This document shows, piece by piece, positions 33,772-45,826 of a stretch of DNA of 64,000 nt. The translations under genes were made by a program, and so were the position numbers. Every line of letters starts with the position of its first letter. The first letter of the stretch is position 1. The notes under the pieces are model-generated. The model was not told the origin of the DNA. It did not search any database and saw only the letters and a list, made by a program, of their open reading frames with translations. Source of the stretch: Mytilinidion resinicola (lineage: Eukaryota; Ascomycota; Dothideomycetes; Mytilinidiales; Mytilinidiaceae); contig NW_022985451.1 of the NCBI RefSeq assembly GCF_010093595.1, positions 501,636-565,635 of the forward strand, written 5' to 3'.

Positions 33772-35633
33772 ATGAGAGAGTCTACGAAATCAAGTATTAA
33801 AACACAAACGCGGAGGCCGAACCCGAAGGTCAGGACTGGCTGCGAAACTTGCAAGTATGTAGGCCAGAGCTTTGAAGAGCATTTCTTAGTCCTCTTTCAC
33901 TCTATTCGCAATTCATAATTCGCAACCCGCAAAATTGGACTCACGATTCCTATACTCTGACAGTCCTTGGACTTCGCAATAACATTTGTCCAGGATTCGG
34001 CGAATAAAGTGTGATGAGGCGAAGCCTCATTGCCTAAGGTAATAATTTTTCCAATTATACCGCAAGCCTTGAACTCATAAATCATAGATGCACAAGCACA
34101 GGAAGAAAGTGTGATGGGTACCCAAACTCGCCGGCCGGACGCAGCTTCGTGCATTTTAACCAGACTACCATCAGCTCTCTTACCAAGGTGGACAAGTCTC
34201 TTCACTCTTTGGCTGGGAGCCCTGAAGAGTCACGCTATCTAGAGTACTATTTCCATCGTGCCGGTCCTAGGCTATCTGGAAACCTCGACTCGGATCTTTG
34301 GATGCGAATAGTGCTCCAATTCGCTTCTGCAGAGCCAGCTATACGACATGCAACTATGGTCATAAGCTATTTGTACGAGAGACGAATTGAACATCAGCAA
34401 GCAGCATCCCCGCTTGCTCTTGCTCTCCCCGCTAAAGGAGAGAGGTTCTTCTTGAAACACTACAACGAGGCTATTAGATGTCTAGTCGCTCGTATGCAGA
34501 CAAGGTCGAACGCCTTAGAGATATCTTTGGTCACCTGCATGCTTTTCGTATGCATGGAGATACTACGCGCTGAGCAGAGCAAATTCGCTATGGCACACTT
34601 CTTGAGTGGTCTGGACATAGTAGCGACTCTTCGAGCTCGAAAACGTCTTGGTCTACCTTCAGCTTCGCAAAAGTTACTCACTTCACCAGATAGCCCCACT
34701 CTTACTTTCGTGGAAGACAAGCTGGTCCCAGCTTTCGCACGATTGACCATGACAGCTCTACTTTTCGGTCACAGAGCACCTCAACTCTACCTGTCCCCGT
34801 CGTCAACCACGTCTGGATTACTTCTCAGTATACCGCCAACGTTCTCTACCTTCCACGAAGCCCGTCTTTCGCTCTATGACATCATGAACCTCGCCTTAAT
34901 GTTCATCCATTCCATTAATTGCAAGAAATACGAACCCTCCGGCTTTCTCCCCGGCGACCTCGACCACCACCGCCATTTCTGCGCCCTCATCCCCCAATGG
35001 TCCACCGCCTTCGAAGCCTCCACCGCCACCATCTGCACGACGCCCTCCCTCCGCGAATCCAGCACCGTCCTCCGCATCCTCTACACCGTCACCCACATCT
35101 GGTTAATCTGCTGCATGGACCCCACCGAGATGGCCTACGACGCCCACCTCCCCGCCTTCAAACACGCCCTCGTCCTCTCCACCCAGATCCTCGAGTCCGG
35201 CACTCTAGCGACAGAAACACCGACCACATCCTCCTCCTCCTCCTCCTCCGCCTTCTCGTTCGAGCCCGAACTCATCCCCCCCGTCTACTTCGTCGCCCAC
35301 CGCTGCCGCGACCCGCACACCCGGCGCGACGCGCTCGCCCTACTGCGGCAGTACCCGCGGCGCGAGGGGCTCTGGACCACGTCGACCAGCGCGGCGAGCG
35401 TGGCGCGCATCATCTTGCGCGAGGAAGCGCGGAGCGGCGGCGAGGGCGGGGCGTGGCCGGCCGAGGAGATGCGGATCCACGATGCGGTGTACTCGGACGA
35501 GGCGCCGGCGCTCAAGGCTGCGTTCTACGCGGTGCCCGGGGGCAGGGGCACGGAGAGGGTGGTGTGGGGAGAGGAGATGGATTTGATGCGGGAGGAGCGG
35601 GTCACGAGGGAGGAGTGGAGGGGGGTGTGGTAG
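33772..35633 (+). CDS. Zn2Cys6 transcription factor with fungal-specific regulatory domain
   Basis: Three exons, 33772-33854, 33994-34038 and 34088-35633, encode 557 aa. The zinc cluster is split across all three: Cys24 and Cys27 in exon 1, Cys34 and Cys41 in exon 2, and Cys44 and Cys51 in exon 3, giving C-x2-C-x6-C-x6-C-x2-C-x6-C. A basic stretch (KIRRIK) lies inside it. The remainder has the helical fungal-trans-type pattern (YYFHRAGPRLSG, FLKHYNEAIRCLV, SLVTCMLFVCMEIL, AHFLSGLDIV), and there is a poly-Ser run near 390 encoded by (TCC)n. It acts as a nuclear DNA-binding regulator; targets are unknown. Both flanks carry copies of the same degenerate repeat in opposite orientations. Confidence 0.85.
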
Positions 35634-35660
35634 GAGGTAGCAAGTAGTACAGCACCAAGA

Positions 35661-35935
35661 CATGAGTTTGAGCACTCTTTGGGACTGCTTGGGGGACTCT
35701 GATAGGCTTTTAAACCTCGAAATAGGCTGTGAAAGGCAATATAGTGGAAATTAGACTATCTTTTGATGTAGCTAGTATCTGCTACCTGGGGTGCTCCTTA
35801 TAGTGGTGTCGAGCGAGCAAGAGTGGAATTGTAGCAGTCGTACATCCGCGTTCCTAAACTTATGACCTAGTACTGTATACTGGAGGGCCTCAAGTAGCTG
35901 CAAGCCAGTGTATGATACAGTAATACTAATAACTA
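35661..35935 (+). repeat. 260-275 bp tandem repeat, unit 1
   Basis: Begins CATGAGTTTGAGCACTCTTT, contains GATAGGCTTTTAAACC, AATATAGTGGAAATTAGACT and GGGGTGCTCCTTATAGTGGT, and ends near GGCCTCAAGTAGCTGCAAGCC. Three units follow each other head to tail. Confidence 0.88.
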
Positions 35936-36192
35936 CATAAGTTTGGGCACTCCTTGCGACTGCTTGGAGTACTCCGATAGGCTTCTAAACATCTAGACAG
36001 GGTGTGAAAGCCAATATAGTGGAAATTAGCCTACCGTTTGACGCAGGTGATACCTAGTACCTGGGGTGCTCCCCACAGTGGTGTCGAGAGAGCAAGAGCG
36101 AAGCTATAGCAGTCGTATATCCGTGTGCCCAAATGTATGACATAGTACTGTATACTGGAGGGCCCCAAGCAGTTGTAAACCAGTGTACCAAG
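35936..36192 (+). repeat. 260-275 bp tandem repeat, unit 2
   Basis: Begins CATAAGTTTGGGCACTCCTT and repeats the same ordered blocks as unit 1 with scattered, mostly transition-type differences. Confidence 0.88.
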
Positions 36193-36425
36193 ATATAGGC
36201 TTGAGCGCTCTTTGCCACTGTTTGGGGTACCCCGATAGGCTTTTAAAACTCTAACTAGGATGTAAAAGTCAGCATAGTGGAAATTGGACTACCTTTTAAC
36301 GTAGCTGTTACCTGCTATCTGGGGCGCTCCTTACGGCGTCGTCGAGCGAGCAAGAGTGAAGTTGGAGCAGTGATATATCCGTGTACTTGGGGTTTGATTC
36401 CTATGCTACAGTGTACTTTACAGAC
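36193..36425 (+). repeat. 260-275 bp tandem repeat, unit 3
   Basis: Begins TATAGGCTTGAGCGCTCTTT and carries the CGATAGGCTTTTAAAAC, CATAGTGGAAATTGGACTAC and GGGGCGCTCCTTACGG blocks. It fades out near 36420, before the 3' end of the next gene. Confidence 0.82.
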
Positions 36426-36503
36426 CTCATCCAACTCTTGAGATCATACCACTAATGGTATCAAATCTTACAAATCGTCCTGCTACCTCCTCCTCTCCTC
36501 GCC

Positions 36504-38000
36504 CTACTGATAGACTGGTGAGCCGCGCCGATTAGGAGGCACAATTTTAGGCTCCAGTTCCTCCTTCTCAATCATCTCCTTCTTCGTGAACACCAACTCA
36601 AGCTCGTCTCCTGGTTTCTCGCCACCCGTCTCCATCGACCACTTCACGACGCGTGCCTTCACGTCCACTACCCTTGGGCCCAACTCCACGCCTTGCTCCC
36701 ATAGTTCCGTCTGCACAGCCCTAAAGGCCTCGCCCTCGCCGTCTCCGGGTTTAAAGTTGAATTCACCCTGCGCATTCCACAACCCCTCCTTCTCAAACTT
36801 CAACAGGTCGTCGGTAGGTTCCAGCGATGCCCAGATATCGTACGGTGAGTACCGGATGCGAACTTCTTGCGGTGGTTGATTTTCGGTTGGATTAAGAAGC
36901 ATGTAGAGGGCAGATGCGATGACCTTGGTCCAGTAGCGGATACGTAGAGGGAGTTTCATGTCTGCCGGTAGTGAGGCACGGCTGTGGTACTTCGGCCGGG
37001 ACACGAAGAACAAGGGTATGGTGATGCTTGTGAGGGCGATAGGTGGAGTCGACAAGAACGCGAACAACGGCATGACTTCGTATGTCTCAAGGCGATCGAG
37101 TGCGGTGCGCGCATCAGTGGGGGTAGACTCCTCCCATTGTGGCCCTGAGGTAGGGTCAGAAAACGGGTAATGCCCGTCGAAGCCAAAAGGATCGCTAGAG
37201 TCTTGATCTTCTGCGTTGCCGTCCTCTCGCACGTCTTGTACATCTTGAGCATCCTCGTAAAACTGTTCCCAAGAGTAGTCCGGCCACCCGCTTCGGTCTT
37301 CGTAGTAGTTGTCGTCATAGTATTCGCTGCTATCTCCAGCGTAGTCCCAGGAAGTTTCGGTTTGGCTTTCTCTAGGTTGTGGACCACCTAATTTGAGGCG
37401 GTAGGCTGACCGTTCCGAACACGACTGGGAGTCGTCCCAACGCCATGGGGGGTAAAATCTCAGGTTGGGAAATGTGACCCAGTCAAGCTCGATGCGCTTC
37501 AACCAGCTCAGTACTTCGGGTCCAACAGGATCATCAACGTGGCGCACCAAGGGCTGTTTTTGTTTAGCGTTATTCATATCATCCTTTTGGTCTTCGACGT
37601 TGCCTACTCCTTCTTGAATCATCTTTAGAAATTTCATCAAGACAAACGGTCCGCATGAGAGAAACACGGTATGCTTCTTGAGAAACACCTCTAACGCCTC
37701 GCGCGCTACTTGACGATTCCAGAGCATATCTTCTTGATGAAGCACCAGAAGAATTGCCCCTGGGGTGGACTTGAAGTATGTCAAATGGCGGCGTTCGATA
37801 CGGAGCGCGCGCGGGGACCGTGAGTCTGGGATTTCGAAGACGTGATAGTACACTTGATCGCGAAGTTCGCGAGGAAGATCGAGGAAGCGAAAGACTTGCT
37901 CCGCAGCGTCCCTAGCGGTGTCGAAGACTGGGGCAGTTTCTGGTGGGACTTCAATGACGGTGTCCTGCAATGACGCAGGAAATGGTGCATCAAGATCCAT
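36504..38000 (-). CDS. F-box-like (LRR-less) hypothetical protein
   Basis: A single-exon frame of 498 aa. Near residue 35 it has FRFLDLPRELRDQVYYHVFE, the F-box-like opening shared by a large group of filamentous-fungal proteins. IERRHLTYFKSTPGAILLV and a WNRQVAREALEVFLKKHTVFL segment follow, a pattern typical of that group. Residues 215-300 are very acidic and Tyr-rich (DSSEYYDDNYYEDR). Such proteins are thought to serve as SCF ubiquitin-ligase adaptors, but no substrate-binding repeat is visible, so the role is inference. Its 3' end lies about 80 bp beyond the tandem repeat array. Confidence 0.78.
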   Translation of the reverse strand: MDLDAPFPASLQDTVIEVPPETAPVFDTARDAAEQVFRFLDLPRELRDQVYYHVFEIPDSRSPRALRIERRHLTYFKSTPGAILLVLHQEDMLWNRQVAREALEVFLKKHTVFLSCGPFVLMKFLKMIQEGVGNVEDQKDDMNNAKQKQPLVRHVDDPVGPEVLSWLKRIELDWVTFPNLRFYPPWRWDDSQSCSERSAYRLKLGGPQPRESQTETSWDYAGDSSEYYDDNYYEDRSGWPDYSWEQFYEDAQDVQDVREDGNAEDQDSSDPFGFDGHYPFSDPTSGPQWEESTPTDARTALDRLETYEVMPLFAFLSTPPIALTSITIPLFFVSRPKYHSRASLPADMKLPLRIRYWTKVIASALYMLLNPTENQPPQEVRIRYSPYDIWASLEPTDDLLKFEKEGLWNAQGEFNFKPGDGEGEAFRAVQTELWEQGVELGPRVVDVKARVVKWSMETGGEKPGDELELVFTKKEMIEKEELEPKIVPPNRRGSPVYQ

Positions 38001-41000
38001 AGCGAGCGATGCGACGGCCAGGCTGAAGAAGCCTAGACTGAGTGCTGTACGATGAGTCTCTGATTAGCCAAGTATGTGGACCGCCGCCGTGTTGTGTCGA
38101 CGGGCAGTGTGTTGTTTGTTGTCGGAGAGAGAAATCCTGAAGTTGTAGCCTTGAAGAAAGTCGGCCTAGGTGGCCCACCGCGCCGAGGCTACCCCTCCAC
38201 GTGGGGCATAGAAAAAGTGGTACTCTTTCTTTGAACAGGTCGCCGTGGGTGTGCTGCTTGGGATGCTTCAATGCATTTGGGAGTGATGGAAACTCTTCAC
38301 TTTGGACAATTTAAAAAGTCGTTGAAGCGCTCCAAGCAGTGGCAGACAGGTGTACGCATGAGGCTGCCTATGTTAAACAAAAATTGGCAGTCCACGAATC
38401 CGTGGTTCTAATTTAAACCTCATAATGTACACACTACTTCTATACTTCGTGTACGTTTGTTCAGCAGCGCATGAGGTCCTCTGGTATATCAATGTCATTC
38501 GTAAAGTACTAGCGCTGGCAAGCCTGATAACTCTCCGAGCCACTCAGACGGTGTTACTTCCTTTGTTGGAGCCCGAGTGTGCCACTTTTTCTCCGCCCTC
38601 CGAACTCAGCCCAGGCGCAACGAACCGACCACGTGACAAACCTCTCACCCTACAGTACAAAACCACGAGCAATCCCTAACCCAGCAACGCCAAACCAACC
38701 TCCCAAGATAGGTCGCCGATAAACCTCTAAACTCAGCTCCAGATCCGCAACCCTCAAGCCCCCCCAAATCCCCCCTTCAACACCATCCCCATCCGCCAAA
38801 TCCCCCGCTGCGCCTCAAATCCCCCTTTCCCAAAATCCCCACGCTCGCCACCACCCACCCAATCCCGCATCCCCGATTAGCCCGCGCCCCCGGGATCCCA
38901 AACCTCACTTGCCAACGCGACCGTTGCTAAAATAGAGATAGAGCCCCTGTCTCCCGTCGCCGTCGGGGGCCATCGCCTCGAGAACCGCACGTTTGCCAAC
39001 GGGCATCTATCTACGTAGGGCGCCGCGGCGGAGTGTGGGGGATCTCGGGGATATCGATCCTGGAGGATTGCGGATTGCCGGGGGGAAAACAGCCCCCTAC
39101 TGACTTACTTAACCGATTGAGGTGCTAACTATCGGTGAGGCCGTTGAAGAGGCTGCATTTGGAGTCTGGCATCTGCACGGGCATGGGCCGCGGAGCGGGC
39201 TGGTTTAGGGAGTAGACATGCATCTAGCATTCAGCAGGCAGCAGGCTGACGCCTGCGACGTAGATGTGCGACTGTTTAGGGGAGAGAGAGCTGGGGGGGG
39301 GGGGAGACGGTTGTGTAGCATCACGCGTTGGGGAGGGGAGTGAATAGGGGTTGGGAGCTTTCGGTGTGACCGACTCTCTCTGGAGTGGATCTCTAGAGTG
39401 GCGAAACTCGGGGATTTTGCAGCTGTGAGGCTCTCAGGGGCGTGATCCTGCTTGAGCATGGTTCGGCGTGATTGCTGAAGGACAGCATTTTCAGCAGAGT
39501 AGTCTTGGCAGAGTGTGTTGAACGTATTCGTATTGATCAGACACCCAAGCCATCTCGGCAGCAACGATTATTTTTGATCTCGCTCTAAGACTCTCATAGC
39601 GCCGAGTTTGTAACTTGATATGCAAAGAACAGCTCATGTATACGTAAACATGCTGGTTTCCATATTGTATTACTTAGCTACATTCCCGTCCAAGTAGTGT
39701 CACGCGTGGGAAAAGCAAGGTCCCTTAGTGCGTATGTCAGCCTTTGATTGAAGGGCGGCACGACAGGCTCTAAAGCCGTTGATGCCAACCAGAAGTAACA
39801 CTGCAACGTGTTGCTCTTGCTTCGAAGGTTGGACTGCAGAGGAGGAGAGGCTGCCTCGTTGGATGAAAATGGCCCGCAGGTTGTGAAGCCTTGGTAGAGG
39901 GTAGGACGGCAACGTGCAATATGTGCTGTGAATCATTGACGACCTGTCTCATCTAGCGGTCACATTCCAGAGCATTCAGAGATGACTAATAAAGTGAATT
40001 ATTTGGCAATGAGAAAGATATTGGCAGCCAGACCTAAATACGGTTTCTGCATGAATTCGATAAATTGGAATGAGACAATCAACGAACCCGACGCATTTTT
40101 CGGGGTGGCGAAAGATTCCATACGGCGAGGATATGAGATAGTACTGAGACAGGAGCAATCATACTGCTTGCCTCCATATGCTGGCGTGGCGCGAATGCAA
40201 CGCGAGAACGCACCTGTGCAATAGTATGGCTGTTATGATATAGCCACTCTTAGTTAGCAGTACTTGGGACCTACCACGCGTGAAGAGAAGCATACTGGTT
40301 CGGTATGCGCACGATCGCGCCGCAACGCCACGAAGCGCACAAAAAGCTGGTATCATAATACAGTTGCTAAGGGACTTTCCAGGACTCCATGAGGTCTCAT
40401 GTATCGATTTGAGCCGACGGGCTAGTGTCAATAACGGACGATATCGCAATAGCGCTAGACAACGTTCCATAGATATAGGAAAACGTTGAACGCCGTCCTC
40501 ACCGACATGGCAGATTAGAGGCTGTACTTGATATCGGTGGGTGCAGTGGATCGTGAAGGATGGCATACTGCACACTGCCGACGGCTACAAGGCATGCTCT
40601 CGCACCTGACACGACGGCGTTCAAGTCGCAACCCGGGTTATCGGGAGCGTGTGGTCGCACATTCGGCCCGGGTGATCCAGTCGACGTCGATGGTGTGGCT
40701 GACAAAGCCATGTGCGAGTTGCAGTATGACTCTGGTCATGTTGAGCATGTGGTTTCGGGAGCTGGGCACCTGTGGTGGCGGAGATGGGCCATGGCGCGGG
40801 GACAGATGCATCTGGAGAGCACGATGGCAATCATGGCGCTCAACGGGCCAGATGAAGAAGCTTGCTGTTGCTTTTGCCCGCAATCGTAGACCACGAAGGA
40901 ATGAGCGTACCGGATGCTATTTTGGTCCTGTAGTCAGGAGGCCTATTGGCGCGTGTAACAGAGGGGCAGCAGGTTGAAGGAGGACGCAAGATGATTGCTT
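38001..41000. other. 3 kb intergenic region, no supported gene
   Basis: Short frames occur on both strands with no recognisable domain. Content includes a C-rich stretch at 38.69-38.9 kb and a 12-base G run at 39293-39304. An isolated 80-codon plus frame at 39982-40224 is not convincing. Confidence 0.5.
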
Positions 41001-44000
41001 TTCATTCCTTTGTTGGGATGGGCGGCATCTAGATGATACCCCATGATGCTAGGAGCTCACCGAGCGGCATCGGAGTCCATTCTCAGTTCACGCCTCGGAC
41101 GCCGACAGCGATCGGCGCCTCGAGGCACTGGGAGGCGCGTGAAAGCAGCCACAATGCGTCAAGCTGAGGGTGAGTCTGGGACGGCGCATACGGCCGTTGT
41201 ACCAAGATTCGGGAGGGAGGTACGTACCAAGATGGAAAGAACCAGACAGTGGAGAAGATTTAGGAATGACATGCAGCGGCAGCTAGGCACACGATGCAAG
41301 CAAGCGATGGCTACCGTACCCCTCTGTGCGACGCCGCCTCGGGGCTGGCGGGTTCCGACTGGCTGCGATGCGGAGGGGTGGAGTCGACTCTTGAGGGCGA
41401 TGGTGAAGGCCTGGCAGGGCGAGTTTGCGGCTGCCGTGGCAGGTCGAACGTGATGGAAACGCTGCCGTGCTCTCCCTGGCATGATGCAGGCGGCCAGTCA
41501 GCCCGGGGTGCGTGGGAGGGCAGAGGGGAGCTTGCAACGCCGCAGTTGCACGAGATCTGTGAGGCTGCGGGGGCATCTTCGGCGCGGGCGATCGAGTCAT
41601 GGGCTTGGTGTGCAACGCGAGCGCAGCAGGCAGGTCGTCAGGACAAAGAGAGGCTGGCGGGCGCGTGCAACTCGGCCTGCGGGCGCCGTGGCCACGGTGC
41701 GATGGTGGTTTGGTGTTGCAGTGCGCAAGGCCGCGAAACACATGTGCTCGCCTGTCCGGGCCGTGTTTGGCTGCAGCGACGGCTGAGTGGCTCGCGCGGT
41801 CGAGGAGCTTGCAGGGCCGACGGGAGGCATGGGCGCGCAAAGAGGCTGTGTTGAGGCCGTTTGGCCAAAAGTCCGGCCGCGGGCTCGGGGGTCTGTCCCG
41901 TCTGTCGCAAGTCATGGCCCGGTGGAGTCCATGCTGGAGTTGGAGTCCACGCCGGTGTTGGCGTCCATGCTCGCTGGCGCGGGAGTCAGGGGCGTGGGAT
42001 CGCGACGCTGTGTTGAGCCCTGCTTACGAGCTGCCTGGCCGGCGCTGGCTCGATGATGGCTCCAGGATGGCTGGGCATTGCGAATGGTACAGGATAGCTC
42101 GAGGGATGGCAGCCTCTCGCGGTCAGTGCGTGCAGCGATACGCGGTAGCGAGGCCGTTGAGGTTTGATGAAGAGCAACCCAGGCTGCGTCGGGGAGGAGC
42201 GTGGAGACCTGAGGCAGGCAAGACAGCACGGGAGCAGAGGCGGCGCCCTGCCTGAGGCCTGAGAGCCCGTGGCTGCTCGCTCCGAGAGGCGCACGGTGTC
42301 CATGGCCAGGAGGTTTTGCTTTTCGGCTCCGCTCAGACAGGCAGGTCTCTCGCACCACCTCCCGTTAAGCGGCAATCTCGTGTGTGGAGATCCCGCCCGC
42401 GCTAGTGCTCCCACGCTGGAGCCACGAGGCTGCTCTGGAGGCTTGTCGACGCCGCCCAATCGCGCCCTCGCTGCGGGCCCCGCCGCCCACCACCCAGTCC
42501 GCCCAGCATCGAGGCGGCGAGAGCTCGGGAGCAGGTGCCGGCCGCTGATGCTGGTGATGCTGGTGCAGGTGCGGGATGCTCGATGCTTGGCGGAGCTTCT
42601 CAGCGTGCTCCCTCCTGCTCCCTCCTGGTCGAGGGCGGTGGATCGCGATGGAGCCGGCGGCAGCGAGACCACACCACCCGTCCGATATGACGAGGGAGAT
42701 CGGGCTAACGCGACTGGGCGGGCGATTCCCACGTGCCGCAACGGCAGATGGGATGGTTTGCTTGTCCAGGCTGGGCGCTGGGCGATGCTCCCTGGCAATT
42801 GGCTCCGCCCCGGCCTGCTCTCCAACATCTTCTGCTGTCCGTCGCCGTCGGCACGCCGAACAGAGTGCCACCAGACCAGAGTCCCCAGCGAGCGCGCACT
42901 GTCGTCTGTCCGCCGCCCCGGGTCCCAGAGTCCATGCAAGGCACGCCCGCCCCGCTGGTCGATTCAGCCGGCCGTCGCTGAAGAAAGACTCGATCGCCCC
43001 AAGCACAAGTCCGCGACCCTCACCACTCCACCCCTCTGAGTCCTGCGCTGAGCTCCGCCTGCCAATTCGACCTGCCCGACGTCCCCTCCCGTCGCCCACG
43101 GGACTCGCACCCGCTGCTCTGCGCGCGTCTTGACTGCCGCGTCTTGTGCTCGCCCGCGTCACCCGTCCGTCCTGGCTCCCTTCTCTTGTGCAACGCTCAG
43201 CGCCACTCCACGCCATTCGACTGCTGCTGCTCGTGAGCCCTCCAGCCCATTGGAGCATTGGAGCACTGGAGCACTGGAGCACTGGAGCACTGGAGCACTG
43301 GAGCCCTTCGCAGTTCGCGCCGCCGCTTGCTGACGCGCCTCGCTCTGCGCCTTGTCCGTCGAGGGAGCGTTCTGTCCGCGGCGTCGTCCACCGCCTGCCC
43401 GTCCGACGACACCACGCCCTAACCACCGCTGTGCGCCTGTCAATCCTCGACCGTCCCAGCGCCCCGCCTGAGAGCGCTGTGTGGGCCGCCTGGACTGTCT
43501 TCGGTGCTTGAGCGACTGCAGCCACGTCCGTTTTGGCTGCGCGAGCGTCCTGACCTCGATGCCGGCGTCCTGAACAGTTCCCTGGCGCCTCTCCCCTCTG
43601 CTACCGGCTGGCGCGAGCTGCCCGTCCACGCTCTCTCGATCGAAGGCGCTGCTGCCGAGATCCTCGCGCGGCGTGCAGGTATTTCGAGAGCAATTGGAAG
43701 GTTGGCGGAGCTTGGCGTTGCAGATTTCGTGCCCCGCCCAAAACGTGAGTGCCCTGAAGGGAAGCAACCACCAACCCAATCTCAACCCGTGCCCTCGCCC
43801 GAGAAGGCAACTCCCCTCGACTCTTTGTTCTCCTCCCAGCCTCACCCACCTTAAACCCACCGCGGCCCACTCCGCTCGAGTCCTGCTCTCTCCGTCTATT
43901 CTTCGTTCTATTCCTTTGTGTTCTCGTCGTCGCCGCGACCGCAAGACGAGTCCTAGCGTCGACTGCTCGGCACAGAACGCCATTGGTGCATCCTCTCCTT

Positions 44001-44112
44001 CTGGCTTTGTCTGCATCACCACCTCAAGCCAAGTTCCATCTTCCCGGCACCGCCTTGTCTTTCCCGCCCGGCCAGCCCGTCGCGCAATTGCCTCGTCTTC
44101 GCCGCCGTCATC
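41001..44112. other. GC-rich upstream region of the bHLH gene with many chance frames
   Basis: About 3.1 kb of GC-rich DNA holds open frames of up to 386 codons on both strands (for example minus 42365-43525 and 43159-44238, plus 41294-41854). They overlap each other in several frames, are dominated by Arg, Ala, Gly, Pro and Ser, and show no domain. I interpret the stretch as a long promoter and 5' leader of the bHLH gene rather than coding. From about 43.75 kb the plus strand becomes pyrimidine-rich, as in fungal 5' leaders. Confidence 0.55.
43251..43306. repeat. octamer tandem repeat (TGGAGCAC)7
   Basis: Seven head-to-tail octamers; the first (TGGAGCAT) and last (TGGAGCCC) are each one base off. 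It lies in the GC-rich stretch upstream of the bHLH gene. Confidence 0.95.
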
Positions 44113-45826
44113 ATGGACGCTGTTTCTGTAGAGCGCCGCGGGCCCGTCCCCGTGTCTCAAAACCAGGCACTCCCGTCCATTGCCTCGTTGACCGGCCAGT
44201 ATCCTCTCCCGGAGCAATCGCCTGCTCATCTGCGGCACGCTTCAGAAGCTCGAGACTCGGGCAATTGGTCAATCTCTCAGAGCAAACGTGAGTTTACGCA
44301 TCCGCCCTTATCTGCCGCGCTGCAACAGCAAATCTCCGCGCGATATGTGAAGAATACACTTCCAAGAGCTGCTTCAGCCTGTGGCGTCCACCAATATACT
44401 AAGTTCTATAGCAGACTCTTCGGGTGTGTCAAATACCATGGGACTCCAGCTTCAGACCATCCTGAATGCTGAGGACTCGCCATCACGCAGCTCTGTCCCC
44501 GACACTCCTTTGTGCGCGAGATACTCCAACCCGCAGGCCAATCAGCAGGTACTGTCAACAACGCTCAGCGTTCTCCACGTCCAACTGACACCTCCAGGGA
44601 AATGCCCTGCCCTCGCTCAATCACGGCTTCGACCACAACCGTGTCAGCTTCGAAAACACCTCCCACTTTGACTCGCGACGAAGCAGCGTCGACAGCCGGA
44701 TGAATGTCGGAATGGGCCATCTGGCCATCAGCCCCTCGTCGCCGTATGATAGCCAAAACGCGTCCCGAGTCTCTTTAGTATCGAATCTTCAACAGCAGCG
44801 CGGCATTACCAATGAGCCACGCCCCAACGCAGTGTCTCCGCTATCGCCGCTTGGCCCACGGCCTGGAGCTCGGCCTAATCAGCCTCCTCGACGAGCTCCA
44901 GTCATCAATCCGAACCCCCGAAGCGTTTCAGGAATGCCGGATCCTATGGCTGCCGCACCGACGAAAGGTTACGCGTGGGCTTTTCCTGCAGAATTAGATC
45001 CTGAAGATAGGCGAGGTTCCAGCAGTGGAGATTCGAGCGGCGATATCCACAAACTGTCGCGCCAGAACAGCTTCGCTACGTCTGTCAATAGCAGCGTCTT
45101 CACTGCCGAATCCAACCTACCGCCTGGGCAGAAGAGGTTCGACGACGGCACTCGCCCCGAGTATCACATCGACGGATTCGGTCCTGGAGGAGATATTGCT
45201 ACGACGCATCACCACTCCATGCAACACCGTAACGTCACGAATTTGCAGAGCGGTGAAAGTCCTTCGACGCCTGGAAGCGGCAACTACAGCCGTACCCCAG
45301 AGCTCCGTGTCAGTCACAAAATGGCCGAGCGGAAGCGCCGAAGCGAGATGAAAGGGCTCTTCGATGAATTGAATGGCATCCTGCCCAACTCGCCTGGCAG
45401 CAAGTCAAGCAAATGGGAGATCCTCACCAAATGTAAGTCTGGCACAATCGTTCCCGGAATTCTGTATCTAATACTCTCACAGCGATCGAGTACATCAAGA
45501 CTCTGGCGAAGGCCCATGAGGCTACTCGCGCTGAAAACGCGCGTCTGCGCCCAGACGCCGAGTACTGCAGAAGGGCGCAGGAAGAGTGCGAGCACCTGCG
45601 CAACGAGCTACATGCCGTGTGGCAGCATATGCGGCGCGTCGATCCCAACAACCCGCACGTGTACGGCAGCATGACCAACATGCTGGCTCAACAGCATGGA
45701 CAGACTCCGGCCAGCACGACTATCCTACCACCACTTCAACAACCACCCCAATGGGGCCCCTCTCCTCCTTCGGCCGCGATGCAAGGCGTCGAATTCGCCG
45801 GCGCACGACCCTACGAACATCGCTAG
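44113..45826 (+). CDS. basic helix-loop-helix transcription factor
   Basis: Four exons, 44113-44287, 44412-44548, 44598-45432 and 45483-45826, encode 496 aa with phases closing. The bHLH domain at about 344-400 opens with HKMAERKRRSEMK, a class-B-like basic region (His, Glu and Arg spaced for E-box contact). The loop contains LPNSPGSKSSKWEILTK and helix 2 is SIEYIKTLAKA, continuing into a leucine-heptad coiled coil (ENARLRPDAEYCRRAQEE). The intron inside the loop/helix 2 boundary is conserved-looking. The N-terminal 340 residues are Ser/Pro/Gln-rich and disordered. It is probably a dimeric nuclear regulator of carbon or lipid metabolism as in related fungal HLH factors, but targets are not deducible. 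Confidence 0.88.

Noticed and set aside
41294..44238. Open frames up to 386 codons on both strands
   Set aside because: They overlap one another in several frames, are biased to Arg, Ala, Gly, Ser and Pro, and show no domain or splice logic; GC-rich DNA gives such frames by chance.
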